Below, piece after piece: positions 1 to 13,000 of a stretch of DNA of 64,000 nt. The notes beneath the pieces are model-generated. The model had not been told where the DNA came from and made no database searches. It was given only the letters and a program-made list of their open reading frames with translations. The first letter of the stretch is position 1. Each line of letters starts with the position of its first letter. A program made the translations under genes and the position numbers. This DNA is from Dactylellina haptotyla (taxonomy: Eukaryota > Ascomycota > Orbiliomycetes > Orbiliales > Orbiliaceae): NCBI GenBank assembly GCA_031310005.1, contig CM062385.1, positions 62,001 through 126,000 on the forward strand, read 5' to 3'.

Positions 1-3000
1 TTTGTTGATTTGGGTGGTTTTTTTAAAGGTTAAAGAATTAATTATAATTATTATAATTTTAAAAAGTATTTACTTTATGTTTTTAAAAGTAGTTATTATT
101 AAATCTTATAATTAAATTTTTAATTATATAATATTGGATTTTTAGATTATATATAATTATTTTAATAACTTTTTATTTTTATATTAGTTTTAATTTTTTT
201 TTAATATAATAGATTAATTATTTTATTATATATTTAATTATAAAAATATAAGTGTTAATAATTTAAAAATATTTTCTAATAAATTTAATTTATTATAAAT
301 TTTAAATAATATAAAGAGCTTTTTTAGTCTTATTTTGGTATTTGTAGAATTATTTAAATCCTTTAATAAAATATAAATAATTAATAAAAGTTTAAATAAT
401 ATAGTTATTATTAATTTTCTATTTTTATTTTTTTATTTTCTTTATATTATATAAGATAAAAGTTATAAATATAAAAATAATTTTAATGAGAAATATAAAA
501 AAATAGATTTTATTTTTATTATTTTTAAATTGTTGGTATTAAAAATAAAAGATAGTAATAACTTATTAAATAAATTAATCAAGTTTATATGGTAAATTAT
601 TAAATTTATTAAAATTTAGTATCTTTACTTTTTATAATGGGTAAAAGATTGAAATAAATTAGTAAAATCTACTAAAAAGTTATTAAAATCATTAGGATAT
701 CTTCTTTTATTATTGTTATTGGGATTTTTATTAAAATTTTTTAAGTTTCTGAGGTTAGAAACTAACTTATAGTAAAATTTATTCTTATTTAGTATAAAAT
801 AAAAATAAATTTTATTTAATCCTAAATTGGATTTTAAAGTAATTAGTATAGTTTTTCTTTTAATTATATTAAATATATTTTATATATTTTTATAAATTTT
901 AATAATTATTTAAGTTATAATAATTATTTTTAAATTTTTTAAAATTTTTTAAATTTTTTAAAATTTTTATAATTATTTCTAAATTTTATAAATATTTATA
1001 ATTATTTGGGATAATAATTTTTGTTAGGTTATTAATAATTTTATTAAATATATATAGTTTTTTTCTGTACTTGTATAATAGTGTTAGATTTTATTATTAA
1101 TAATTAAAATTTTATCTTTATTTTTAAATAGGTTGGTTTTAAAAATTAATAAAAATAAAAATAATATTTCTTTTTATTTTTATAAATATAAAAATATTTG
1201 ATTAATTTTATAAAACTTAATTTTCAATTTATTTATTTAGATATTATATAAATAAGAATAATTTTTTTTTTTATTTATAATTTTATTCTTTAAGATTATA
1301 AAATTTTTAAATTAAAAATATTATTATATATATACTTTTTTAATTAAAATAATAATTAAAGTATTATACTTTATATACTACTTAATATAATAATATAAAT
1401 ATATAATATTAAGTTATATAAAATTTTCTTTTATTTAAGATATTTAAATCTTTTAGTAAAAATATATATAAAATTATAAAATATTAAAAATAACTTACTT
1501 AGAATATATAATAATAATAGAGTAAAGATAATTAAATATATTAAATTGTATTTAAATTAATTAATAAAAATAGAAATATTTTTTTAGTTTTAATGATAGT
1601 CTTATATATATAAATATTGTAGAATATTTTTTAAAAAATTTTTTTTTTTTATATGTTTATATAAATAAGATATGCAAATAGATAAGTTTTTTAAAATTCT
1701 CATATTATTCATTTAAGCCAAAAGATAAATAAATAAACATTTGTATTATACTGTAGTATAATATATTAAACAGATATATAGACTTTATAAACAAATATAT
1801 TAAAAATAATATATATTTGTGAATATAAGATATAGCAGTAGGACTTAGAACAGTGTAGCGCAAAGTAAGATACAGATATTTGTATTGTTAAGACTCGTGG
1901 TCTGTGACAAACATACTTAAAAACTTTTAATTAAATCTTATTTTTAATTTTAAATGTAATAATATATTGAATAATATATTAAAATTTATAATATATACTA
2001 TTAAAATAAATTTAGCTAATATTTATTTTATAAAAAATTATAATTTTATAATATATTTTTAGGATTATTCTAAATAATTTTATATGATTTTATATAAGAA
2101 ATGTTTTTTTTAAGAAATTTTTTTACAAATATCATTTATGATAAAGTTTTAATCATTACTTACAAATTTAATAAAATAATAATTTTAAAATTATAAAATT
2201 TTAAATAATTTATAACTAAATTTAAACAAGTTTATAATAAATGAATCTTTAACTAATATGGATTATAATTTAAACATATTTATAATAGAAATACATTATT
2301 CACTAATAAATTTTGGAACTTAATTAAAAATCAAATTAATACTAAAATTAATATTATTAGTAAAAATACACCTAAATAAATAAAACTATAAAATAAATTA
2401 TCTAAACTATTAAAATATAATTAAAAAGCTTTTTAATATAATATAAAACAATTAAATTAAATTATTATTATATTTTGAATTTATTTATAATATATCCAAA
2501 TATTTATCTACTAAATACACATTTTATAAAATATTTAAAAATGGAATTTTATTATAATATTATTTTTTATAATATCTAAGGAAATAATTCCAAAAGTAGA
2601 AAAATATATTAAAATATAAAGAATTTTATAATAATTTATAAAAGATTTTTAATTTATAATAAAATATATGTTGTATTATTATAATTAATAATATATAGAA
2701 ACACCTTTTTAAAAAAGATAAAATATATTTATTTATTAAATATATTAAATAAAAAATAATAAAATAAAAATTAAATTATTAAAAATATAGATTTTTATTA
2801 TTATTAAAAATTTAGTAATAATATTTTTAAATTTAAAATTCTAAGATTTATTTAATTTCTATATTTTATTTTAGAATTAGCTTTTTTAGCTTAAAAAGAT
2901 TTAAAAAATAAAATAGAATATAAAAATTATATAAAATATAAAATTAAAAAATTTTTAAAGGATTTAATAATAATAATAAATATTTAATTAGATAATTACT

Positions 3001-6000
3001 ATTTTATAAATTATAGAATGATTTATAAAAATTAAAAGATAATATTTTCCCAAAGCTAATTTAAGATTATTTTTAAAAAAATATTAAAATTTTTAAATAA
3101 ATAATTTAAAAAAGATTTAGAAAAATTATATAATATCTAATATATTTAAATATAATTAAATAAGGAAAACTTTTTTAATTAATTATATTTAAAAATTTAG
3201 TTTATATATTATATTTATTCAACCTCTTATTTAAGAAAAGTAATGTTACTATCTAAAAATTATTAAAAATTAATATTATTTAATAATAATTTTAGATTTA
3301 ATTTTAAAATTGTTTAAAATTTTTTATTTTTAATAATAAATTTTTTTTTAAAAGTTGATTTTATTTTTATTTATTAAATTTACTTTTTTATAAATGTGCT
3401 ATTTTTATTTAAGTTTAAACTATTTTAATAAATAACAAAATTTAAATATCTTTTATTTTATACAATTTTATTTATTTTTAATCTAGTTATTAAAAATATA
3501 ATTTATTATAGAATAATTAGTTTTATTAATAATATAAAAATTATAAAAATTTATTAATTATTTCCTAAATATAATTATAATTATAATAAATATAATTAGA
3601 ATACTTTTATTAAAGAATTCTATAATATAAAAAAATTATATTTTTATAAAATTTATAAATTATTTAAGACTTTTTCCTTATACTTTAATATAGTAAATTT
3701 AATTTATACTTTAATATAGTAAATTTAATTTTAATACTATTTAATTAATAATTTTATATAATAATCTATTAATATTATTATTTTTAAAAATATATTAATT
3801 ACTTATATTTATAAAAATATTTTATAATTTAAATTTTATTTTACTATTTTAATTTAATTATTATATTTTTATATAAATATGATTATATAAGTACTTATTT
3901 TAAAAATAAATTTTATACTATAATATAAATTATTATTCTATATAGATTTAATTTTAATATAAAAATTAATAATATATAAAATTAAATTCTTATATAGGAA
4001 TAATAATAATATATTATTATTTTATATTTAATTATTATTTATATAAAATTTTAAATTTTATAAAAAGTTATTTATATAGAAGCTTATTCTAAAAAAAAAT
4101 AATATTATAAATTATAAATTTTAACAATATAAATACCTATATTTTACCTTATATTATATTATTTTAATTTTTATTATCATATTTTATATTTTTAAATATA
4201 TATTATTTTTAATATATTTAATTATAAAGCCCACCTACTTATTTAATACTTTGGATTATAATATAATATATTTTATAAATTACTATTTATTATAAATTAT
4301 AAATTATGAACTATAATTTACTACAATTTATAATCCATTATAAATATATTAAATTATTTATATATATAAAACTATTTTTAAAATTAATAAAATATTCCTA
4401 TTTTTATTAATTAATTTAAATATAATTTAATATATTTAATTATCTTTATTTTATTATTATTATATACTTTAGATAAATTATTTTTAATACTTTATAATTT
4501 TATATATATTTTTTATTAAAAAATTTAGATATTTTAAGTAGAAAGAGAGTTTTATATATTTTTGTATTGCATATTTGTACTATTATATTAGGTAGTGTAC
4601 GAAGTGTAACAAATTTAATATCAAAAATAAGAATATTTTAAAATTAAACTATTTCTTATAAATAAATATTTAATTAATAACTATACTAAAATAATATAAA
4701 AAAATAATTATAAATATTTACTTTTATATTAAAATCCAAACAAAAATAATTATATAATTATTTATATATTTTTTAAAAATTTTTATATATTTTTTTATTT
4801 TAAACTTAATAATATTTTAAGATAAATCTATTAAAATTATTCTTTAATATAATAATATACATATAATATTAAATATTTTAAAATAATAAATTAACTTTAT
4901 TTATTACTATTTATAATTTAATTATATTAATAAAATTTTTAAACAACTATCTTTTCAAATTATTAAATATAAAAATATTAATAATATAATTATTTAATAT
5001 TAATAAAATATACTTCTAATTAAAATCATTATTAAAATTATTACTATTTAATTTAAAATTAAAATTTTTAAAATTATTAAAATTAAAAAAAAATTTATAA
5101 TACTTATATTTATATTTTTATTTTTTAAAAAACATTTTTTTTTTTTTTTTATTTTTATATTTTTATAACTATGTTATTTTAAATTATAAAAGAAAATAAA
5201 TTTTAAAAATTGTTAAAATTATTTCTTTCTTTAATAAATTTTTATTTATAATATTTTTATTTTTATATTTTTAATTTACATTTTTATTAATAACTTTGGA
5301 AGATTTTAACAATTTAAAAACTTAAATAATTTAAATAATTTAAAAATTTTATAAAGATTATTATCTTTATATAAATAGTTAATACTACCATTTTCCCATT
5401 ATTTAATAATTTATATAATTTAAAAATAATAGTTTAATAAATATTCTTTAAAAATTTAAAATCTATAATAATAATTAAAATATTATTTATAATTATTTTA
5501 AAATAATATTTTTATTTAATAATTAGTTTTTAAAACTATTAAATTAGTATTACTCTTTAAATAATATTTTTATAATTTTTTAAATTTATAGTTGAAGTAA
5601 TCTAGTTAATATTTAGAAAAATATTTAAAAATATTAAAATTAAAAAATATTTTTATAAGTAGAAAGTTCTAAGATTAATATTTATATTTCTATTATTTTT
5701 TATAAATAATATTTAATTTAAATTAATTTACCAACTCAATTCTTATTATATATACTTAATAATTAACCCTGTTAGCCTTTTAAATATTTTTATTAAATTA
5801 ATTATTGGTAAAATTAAATAAAATAGATTTTTATTTTAACTAAAACATAATATTCTTATCCAAATCAGATTTAAAAGTAGAGTTAGGATTTTATTATAGC
5901 TTCTTTTTAAAAATAAAATAATATAATTAAAGTTAATAAAATAATTAATTTATTAAAATTTATAATATTTATTAATATTTAATATAATAATATAAAAATT

Positions 6001-6750
6001 TTAAAAATATAATTTTTATAATATATATAATTTATAAAGAGTTTAAATATTAAAATATTAATTAATAAATAATATATATATATATTAAATATAAATTTTT
6101 AATTAATATAAATAGTAATTAATTTAGAGGTAGTTTTAAAGGGATTTTGAAAATGATAAATAAAGAAATTATATATTAATAATATTAATATTAATATTTA
6201 AATAGAATTACCTAATTTAATAAGAAATATAAATTGATTTGATAAAATAATTATATAATATTTAAACTAAAATATAAAATAAAGAAAAAATTTAAAAAAA
6301 AATAGTAGAAAATAAAAAAAAAAAAAATAAATAAAATATAAAATAAATTATAAATAATAATAAATTATAAAAAGCTATTAAAGTAGTTTTTAAAAGATTA
6401 ATAAATTATAAATATAAAGTAGGATTAGGAATTAAAATAATAAAAAAAAAAAAAAAAATTAAAAATATTAAATAAAATTAATAATATTAAGATTAAACTA
6501 ATTAAATTATAACAAAATAAACAAAAAATTAAATATTAATACTTTTATAAATTTTAGTATTTAGGCCTTATTATTTCTATATAAATTAATATTAGAAATA
6601 AGGAATAACTCTATATAAAATGATAAGGTTGGAAATAAAATAATAATATTATAAATTATACAAAAAATGATAATAATATATTCCCCTAAATAATTACATA
6701 CAAACAGAAAGTGAAAAGATCTATCTAAAAATACAAGGCGAAAAGAGAGA
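1..6750. repeat. AT-rich, gene-free island (probable RIP-degraded transposons)
   Basis: Sequence of roughly 10 percent G+C by eye, made of A/T runs with stops in all frames and no recognisable coding stretch. The composition rises abruptly to normal near 6750. Islands like this in Pezizomycotina usually derive from transposons mutated by repeat-induced point mutation, C to T mainly at CpA. I cannot recognise the original element family. Two slightly less AT-rich islets (about 1830-1915 and 4535-4615) and a 26-bp tandem repeat (3681-3732) are the only structured pieces I saw. A centromere-like or simply heterochromatic segment is the alternative reading. Confidence 0.8.
3681..3732. repeat. 26-bp tandem repeat, two copies
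   Basis: Two adjacent copies of a 26-bp unit beginning TACTTTAATATAG (3681-3706 and 3707-3732), identical except at the last base. It lies inside the AT-rich island and has no evident function. It is notable because other exact tandem duplications occur inside genes of this window. Confidence 0.85.
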
Positions 6751-7022
6751 AAAATAATAAGTTTTCGTAGTCTCAGGGTACCGACCCGGTTCCCACTCCC
6801 ACATAACTTGAGGCTAATCCCACCCGGTACACGCACCGCGGCTGGCTGCCTAATTCCTGCACTGAAATAACAATCATGGTGTTCTTCCGCTTGCAAACTT
6901 TAAATTCGTATTGCACTTGATCGCTACTGCGGAGCCAGCCAGATTGTAATCCATTCGTTTTGGTATCAGCCAAGCTAGCGGACCAGAATATTTGCATTCC
7001 TCTATACAAGTACCTTTCCACC

Positions 7023-7894
7023 ATGGTCACTCGCCACACAAGCCCGAGTCCCAAGGACGATTTGAAAACCGTGGTCGAAGCTCGCACCCGGGAGTGGCAC
7101 TTCCACATCTATTTCCTTCTGCAGTCACCCACTGAAACCGCTGCAGCACTCGCTCTTCGAGATGCTGTCTTGAGGCTGCGCCGTGATGGTAAATAAATAA
7201 ACGCGTTCTCGTGCAGCGCCCATTGACGGAAGATCTAACGCAGACTTTATCTTGACACGTAGGGGCTTTTGTTGCCGTTCCGTTACACAGGGTCAACGAG
7301 TACCCGATAGGGCCCCATCCAGCAGGATCATATGAAAGTCTGGCCACCGACCCAGTGAAATCCTTCTATCATGAAAATCGAATCAATGCTAAAAACACCA
7401 TCTTCTAGTTTGGGTTCCCGACAGCTCGTTTTCTGACGTGTTTTTCTACCTGGCGGCGAACCGAGGCAACCTAAGGTAAGCGCCCTATATTTTCTCCAAT
7501 TACAAATAGTTAAACGCTTGAAATGCGCATACACCTCTGCCTAGTACACGCAGCTTATCTATTCGTCGATTTTTTTTTCTCTCGTAATTTATACCAACAT
7601 AGCGAGTATCAACAGATAGCTAATGTTATACGCAGCGTGCTCGTCCACCCTTTGACTGCGAGTCAGCGTCAGGACCACGAGTCTCGCAGCGCTTGGATGG
7701 GCACACCATGGCCAATCTACCTCGACGCTTTGCCGACCGAGGGTGATATCCCACTCCAGTATCCAGAGCTAGGTCTAGGTTGGTCTACATCGCCAGGGCA
7801 GGAAATATCCTTAGATGATAGGCGCAAACTGGGTGCAGAAGTCGAAGCCTTGCTGGCTAGCGACCCAGAAGCCGCTCCAGCTCCCAAAGAGTGA
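7023..7894 (+). CDS. DOPA 4,5-dioxygenase-like protein (extradiol ring-cleavage type)
   Basis: Four exons: 7023-7188, 7263-7337, 7409-7475, 7636-7894; 188 aa. The junctions keep frame and have GT/AG ends (the second donor, GTCTGG, is weak; intron 3 is 160 bp). The start sits in a near-perfect fungal context, CCACCATGG. The product has the family signature: an N-terminal WHFHIYF block (about residues 24-30) with the metal-binding histidines, then HRVNEYPIGPHPAGSYEIWVP, a central LAANRGNLSVLVHPLT and a DHESRSAWMGTP block. Length fits single-domain fungal members. Known members of this family cleave catechol rings such as L-DOPA; in ascomycetes the substrate is usually unknown, so the reaction here is inferred. 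No signal peptide is seen, so it is probably cytosolic. It begins about 270 bp from the AT-rich island but shows no stops or frame damage. Confidence 0.88.
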
Positions 7895-9448
7895 AGTGCA
7901 GTAAAGCTTTATACTATGGACATAGTCAAGTAAGCTGGTTCACACAGTCTTTCGACCGCAACATCTGCCTGAAATCGATTTAAAATAACGAGAATCTTTT
8001 CTGAACCTCAACACAGCGAACGCCCTATTAAAATATATTTATCTTTAGTTATTAAGATGCTTGAGAAGGAGTAAAGGAGATAATACTTGCACCTATTCCA
8101 TGCTGCTAAATATAAAGGCTTTAAAACATGATGACTGTCCATAGCCATACATATCCGGCGATTACAAAAAATGTTCTTTCCGGAGATCAAACTCTGAACT
8201 TTCCAATCTTAGAAACTCCCAAATGATAACTGTCTATGGTAGATTCAATATGCGCAGTTTGACGTTGACACAAACTGATCCTTAACTGCTGAAACTTGCA
8301 AGCTTTGGGTTGCCAAGTCTCTTGCCGGAAAGTCGAATCTACATTTCCCATCTCTCGCGACAAAGGATCCAGATCTTTGTGAAGATTCAGCTGACAAAAC
8401 CAAAGCATTCGAGAGAACTAATACCTTCGGAGACCATGATGGTAGCTGCAACACATTAGCTGATCCACTTACGAGCACATTGATCTTCGATATGATCTAT
8501 CAGGTAATGAGTTGTTATGTCACCTGTTGTAATTTTACCGTTGCCAGTATATTACCGTCCCAGCTAAAAGGCTTTTCGCCATAAAGAATTACAACGCCTA
8601 ATCGCTATTCATGCAAAATTCCCTGACATTTTGATCGGCATATGCATTTTTTTGCGGGACCAATCGCGTTAAGTTTATCGATATGCAACTTGATCCTGAG
8701 CCCAGTCAAGTCAGTTTCAGATTGGTTTCAAATGATGTGCTGAGATCATTTCGTGACTACATGCCCACTATCCACGAAATCCATCAGATATCAGCCATGT
8801 GAATATTCTAGACCCCAGAAATACCAGATACTTCCTTAAGTTTGCTATATAATACCGATGTGGGAGTATAAATTCGGATGAAGCCAAGGTTGGTAATAGT
8901 ATCCTATAATCTAGACAATTTGCATTCTTACTAGAGAATGCCAGCGATTTCTATATAATAGTTAAGGCTTTCTCACGTTGTGGTATATTTTTTATTTTAT
9001 TTTTTAGTGTACAAGGAAGAAAGAGAGGAAAGAGAGGAAGTTAGGGGTTTCACAACCCTTACTATATCTATCTCCTCATTCAACCGCCTTAGATATATAA
9101 GTCCATACCCCATATACGATCTTCCGCGAATATATACTTCAACATACGGTAGTCTTAATTCCCAACAGATTCAGATTAGCTATTCTATATAATTCCAACC
9201 TTAGGTTTTATATAATATTTCTACTAGAGAATGGTCGAGCAAATAGCATTCGCGTTACGCAGCGAATACCCCAGGGATAACCAACGTCCACTTCCTAGGG
9301 GAGTTGAAGAGAAAAGCATCGAGCATCATCACCTTTGTGAGTATTTAGGAAGCAAAAAAGTGAGAGGTAATACAAAGTGGTTTTATTCCTATAAATTAAT
9401 TTCATGCAAATATTCACGATTCAGTGTTAGAGCTAAACCATTTCATCG
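7895..9448. other. Intergenic, no gene supported
   Basis: About 1.55 kb of normal-to-AT-leaning sequence. Short minus-strand frames at 8187-8478 overlap each other in two frames and show no domain. A purine-rich stretch (9011-9041, GAAAGAGAGGAAAGAGAGGAAG-like) and two copies of an ACTAGAGAATG segment (about 8930-8940 and 9223-9233), roughly 290 bp apart, are the only patterns noticed. The spacing would suit target-site duplications around a small insertion, but no terminal repeats are evident. Confidence 0.5.
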
Positions 9449-10024
9449 ATGTACTCTATAGAAGCTGCAACATTTTTAGTAAAAAAAGTACTGGACAAAG
9501 AAGTCTCAAAGTTAGACTATCAGGCAATTTGCAATTTCCAATTCTGGGACGACATATATTGTAAGAAATACCGTCGCATGCATTCTATGACATTCGTGCG
9601 ACTGTTCCGACCTTGCTAACACATGATCATCAATAGCGGGCATGCTACGGCAGTGGCCACATATCGAGGATCGAGTCCCATGGTCTCCTGGCTACGGCAG
9701 TGGCCACATATCGAGGATCGAGTCCCATGGTCTCCTGTTATTTCCATTATTCAACTAGCAGCTTTGTTCAACAAGAAATATGATGCTTACATTGAAAGCT
9801 GGCCAGCAGATCCCTCCGTTCTAGCTATAGCCGAAAACTTAGTAGGTTCTCAATACGATAGTGCCCTGGAAAGAGCAAAAGGTTGGGGCCAAGGGGTCAA
9901 TACATCGATAAAGAGATACCAAATGTGGCTAGAAACATACAGGGGTTGGCAGAACGTTCGAGATGGATCCCCTTGGGTGGTTTATGACTATCATGGCGAC
10001 CAGCCACTCCCAGATTATCCGTAG
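9449..10024 (+). pseudogene. Small protein of an unknown family, frame-broken by a 47-bp tandem duplication
   Basis: Exon 1 (9449-9560) starts MYSIEAATFLVKK and ends at a clear GTAAGA donor. The intron (9561-9636) has a TGCTAAC branch site and a CAATAG acceptor. Exon 2 (9637-10024) should continue the frame with SGMLRQWPHIED, but that segment lies in copy 1 of an exact 47-bp duplication, and 47 is not a multiple of 3. The rest of the protein (ISIIQLAALFNKKYDAYIESW..., ending at 10024) is open in the frame of copy 2. Without one copy the gene would read as about 150 aa with no stop. I do not recognise the family; it resembles the gene at 15763-16349 along most of exon 2. There is no signal peptide or membrane segment in the visible part. 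The break may be a real recent mutation or an assembly error. Confidence 0.65.
9644..9737. repeat. Exact 47-bp tandem duplication
   Basis: The unit 9644-9690 (beginning GCTACGGCAGTGGCCACATA) is repeated without a mismatch at 9691-9737. It lies at the 5' end of exon 2 of the small gene at 9449-10024 and shifts its reading frame by two bases. Confidence 0.97.
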
Positions 10025-13000
10025 CTACATACGATGCAATTTGGACCTGTAATTCAATATATTGTTTCCACGAACTCGGGGAGGTAGGGTCCAAAGAGTC
10101 TCCATAATGCTCTTTTATTGACTTCCTGGCTCGCTAAAATGAAATTAAACCACCCTTTCATGTATTTAGTACCGTTAGTAGTCACCCCCCGCAGGATTAG
10201 TGCCGTACACTAGTTGAAACCGAGACTGCAGGAATACTAGATTACCAGGGGTCCTACCAGTAGCCTCGCAGTATCTAATTGTGCCATTTAGCAGCTACTG
10301 GATTATGTTAGAATGTAATCATTTAATCCGAACCCAGAATTGTAACATAAAATACAAACAACTATTGATGATTGAACACGTTGATCCGTCTCTCCATCAT
10401 CTCTGGAAAACAGCCTTGCTTGAAGCCATCAATATACCAAGCATACTTCTCCTTTTGCCATAAGGCGGCCAGCTGCAAAACTGTTACGAACGATGAAGTA
10501 ATTGAATCGAGAGGTGTCTGATGCCGAATACCCGATCCATTTGCTTGTCTAGTTCCTGGTGGCATATCTGCGTCGATTCGTGTTGCTATGTATTCTAGAT
10601 TGGGTTTAAACGTATTAGAATGAACAAATTCTGCAACAGTGTCGTAAATTTATACAAATACCTCTCGCTCTTGTTGTATGCGTAAATAGAATAGAGATTA
10701 TTTTCAGCTGCCATAAATTTGTGGAATTTTTGATAGGATCGCGAGCAACGAGAATAAGTCGTTTTATCAGTTTCTTCATATCTGTCTCCTCGAACATCGC
10801 GAGGAGACTCTGCAGACATTTCATACGAATGAACTCGACCGTTTCTTTAAATTTCTGTTAGTCTTAAAATCATACGCTACTAAGAATAACACACAGATCC
10901 TTCGTTTACCGTATAGACCAGCCTTTTTCAGCTTGTAGGCGGCAAAGCGAAGTTTTATATCCTGCGAATCATTCAAACTTAATGGCCCCAGCTTGCGCTT
11001 GAATGGTAGTTTAGATTCCATCTAGATTTCTATCTTAGCCAATAAAGCAAGAAGATGAATTTCAATTGGTACAGTGGATAAGCGCTTACTTTTCCTCTCA
11101 ACGTGAAGAAGTTTGCGTCGATATATCTAAGGTTGCTTGCTATGTAAGCGAATCCCAAAGGCACGGAAGCTCTATAAAATAGGATCCACTTAATAGCCAG
11201 AAATTCAATTCTGGGGTATCAAATCAGCGTTTAGTAGATGGCGTAGAAGGCAGGGACGGTGAAAAAGTATATTTATCAGACGCAAAGGAGTTGATAAGAT
11301 TTGTTTGTTAGCAAAGAGGTGGACGTTTGACTTGGTAGAAGATATTTAGAAGGTGGCCATTGCCCATTTGTGGTTGTCGCCTAGCCGAATAATAAATACA
11401 ACCTCAGGAATACGAGTGAGGAACAGCGTAGACTCGTTCTCTATGATCTATACCAGATAAATGGTCATGTAGAATATATAAAGAGAGATCATTTCAGCCA
11501 TCCTGAATCACCACATCGTACCTCATTCATGTATTCCCTGACAATACTTGTACAAGCATTAAAGCACCAATATTGTCATTTTTTCGGAACTCACAAATCC
11601 TCACTCAAGCATTGGACTTTTATAACCGGGCTCTAAGCCACGTTAGCATTTTCAGTATTGCAGGTAACAACGTGAAGAACCGTTGCAGATCTGGAATATC
11701 AGCCCATTATTAAGTGAGGCCACGACAGCCACCGATATATGGCCAAAGAACAATCGATCGGCTAAGAATATCTGTCGATAGTTGTAGATCAAACTCTCCC
11801 CTTAAACCTTCTAAGTTTGTCAAGAAATTAAATGGATCCCTAAAATCTACAGGGGCGTACCAATATCAAACCCATTATTCTTGACTCCCTCAGTGTTACG
11901 AAGAACGGGTCATAATTATTGAATACCTAGCATATTTTGCTCTCATTTCCCCGCTTACTATAAGTTGCCTTTCATCTAGTAGCTTATGTCATTTGTGTAT
12001 TTTTTATAGTTCCCTTTCTTCATGGTACCACTAGTAAAGTTTTATGAATACAAGTTGACTTGTAGGGTCAGGAATTCCCGCTAGTGGATGAACAGCTATT
12101 CTATGGAAAAGGCACTATGGTATTTACAGGATTTTACAGCATATCGGAAATAATATAAGCATTAGCAGGTTAACGTTGTGAAAGATCTTGATCGCCAAAG
12201 TGGGTTATCCCTCACTGGCGTCACCCGATATTTAATGTTCCGCATTTGCCTAAAATAGCGTTTAAGCTCTAGACTCTCGCTGAACGTTCCCGACGTAAGT
12301 TTCTCGGAACTGCAAGAAGGCATTTCAAAAAAAAAAAAAGGGCGAAGAAGACATGATATCGAGCTTTCTTTCGTTTTCTTGAAAATTTTTGGTTTTCGAT
12401 TCTCAAGTTATTCCGTCACCTTTTCTTATCGCCTTTTCCATATTCCCCCGAGTTAAGTTACACAATCTACTTACCAAGTCCTCTCCAGTATTGTTGCGTT
12501 CGGCTCAGCCTCATGCCTCATGCATATGTTGGAGATACAAAACATAAAATTATCCCGGTTTTGTTCAGAACTTATGATCGCGATCCTAGCATCTAAAGAT
12601 TAAGAAATATCCAACTACCAGCATCTTCCTTGACCCGCAATACTGCGTCCGACCATTCTCTAATAATTCTGGACTGATTGTGGCTACACCAGTTGAATCG
12701 TTCGACATTATGCAGAATAAATAGACATAAAAAGACTTAAATTTACAAAGAAAAATTCGAAAAGACCGACCTTAGCTCAATATAAAGTCACAGTCTGGTC
12801 GTTCAGAATCCAGTATATGAAATGTGGAGCCCTGGGGAACTCGGGAGGTGTAGAGCAGCAGGGATTTCGAAATTCACTGGCACACAAAATGAACTTGACC
12901 TTGGAAATATACCTTTACCTGGAGTTATTCGACCAGTTTATTCACTCTGGCCTAAGAAAGTAGTACTTCAGCACTGAAAATCAGCAAGGTTTAATTGCGC

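Noticed and set aside
7328-7408. Possible stop codons in the DOPA-dioxygenase-like gene suggesting a pseudogene
   Set aside because: They fall inside an intron (7338-7408); removing it restores the family sequence SYE-IWVPD without a gap.
8187-8478. Two overlapping minus-strand frames of 73 and 77 codons
   Set aside because: Overlap in different frames, no similarity to the small-protein family nearby, no splice logic.
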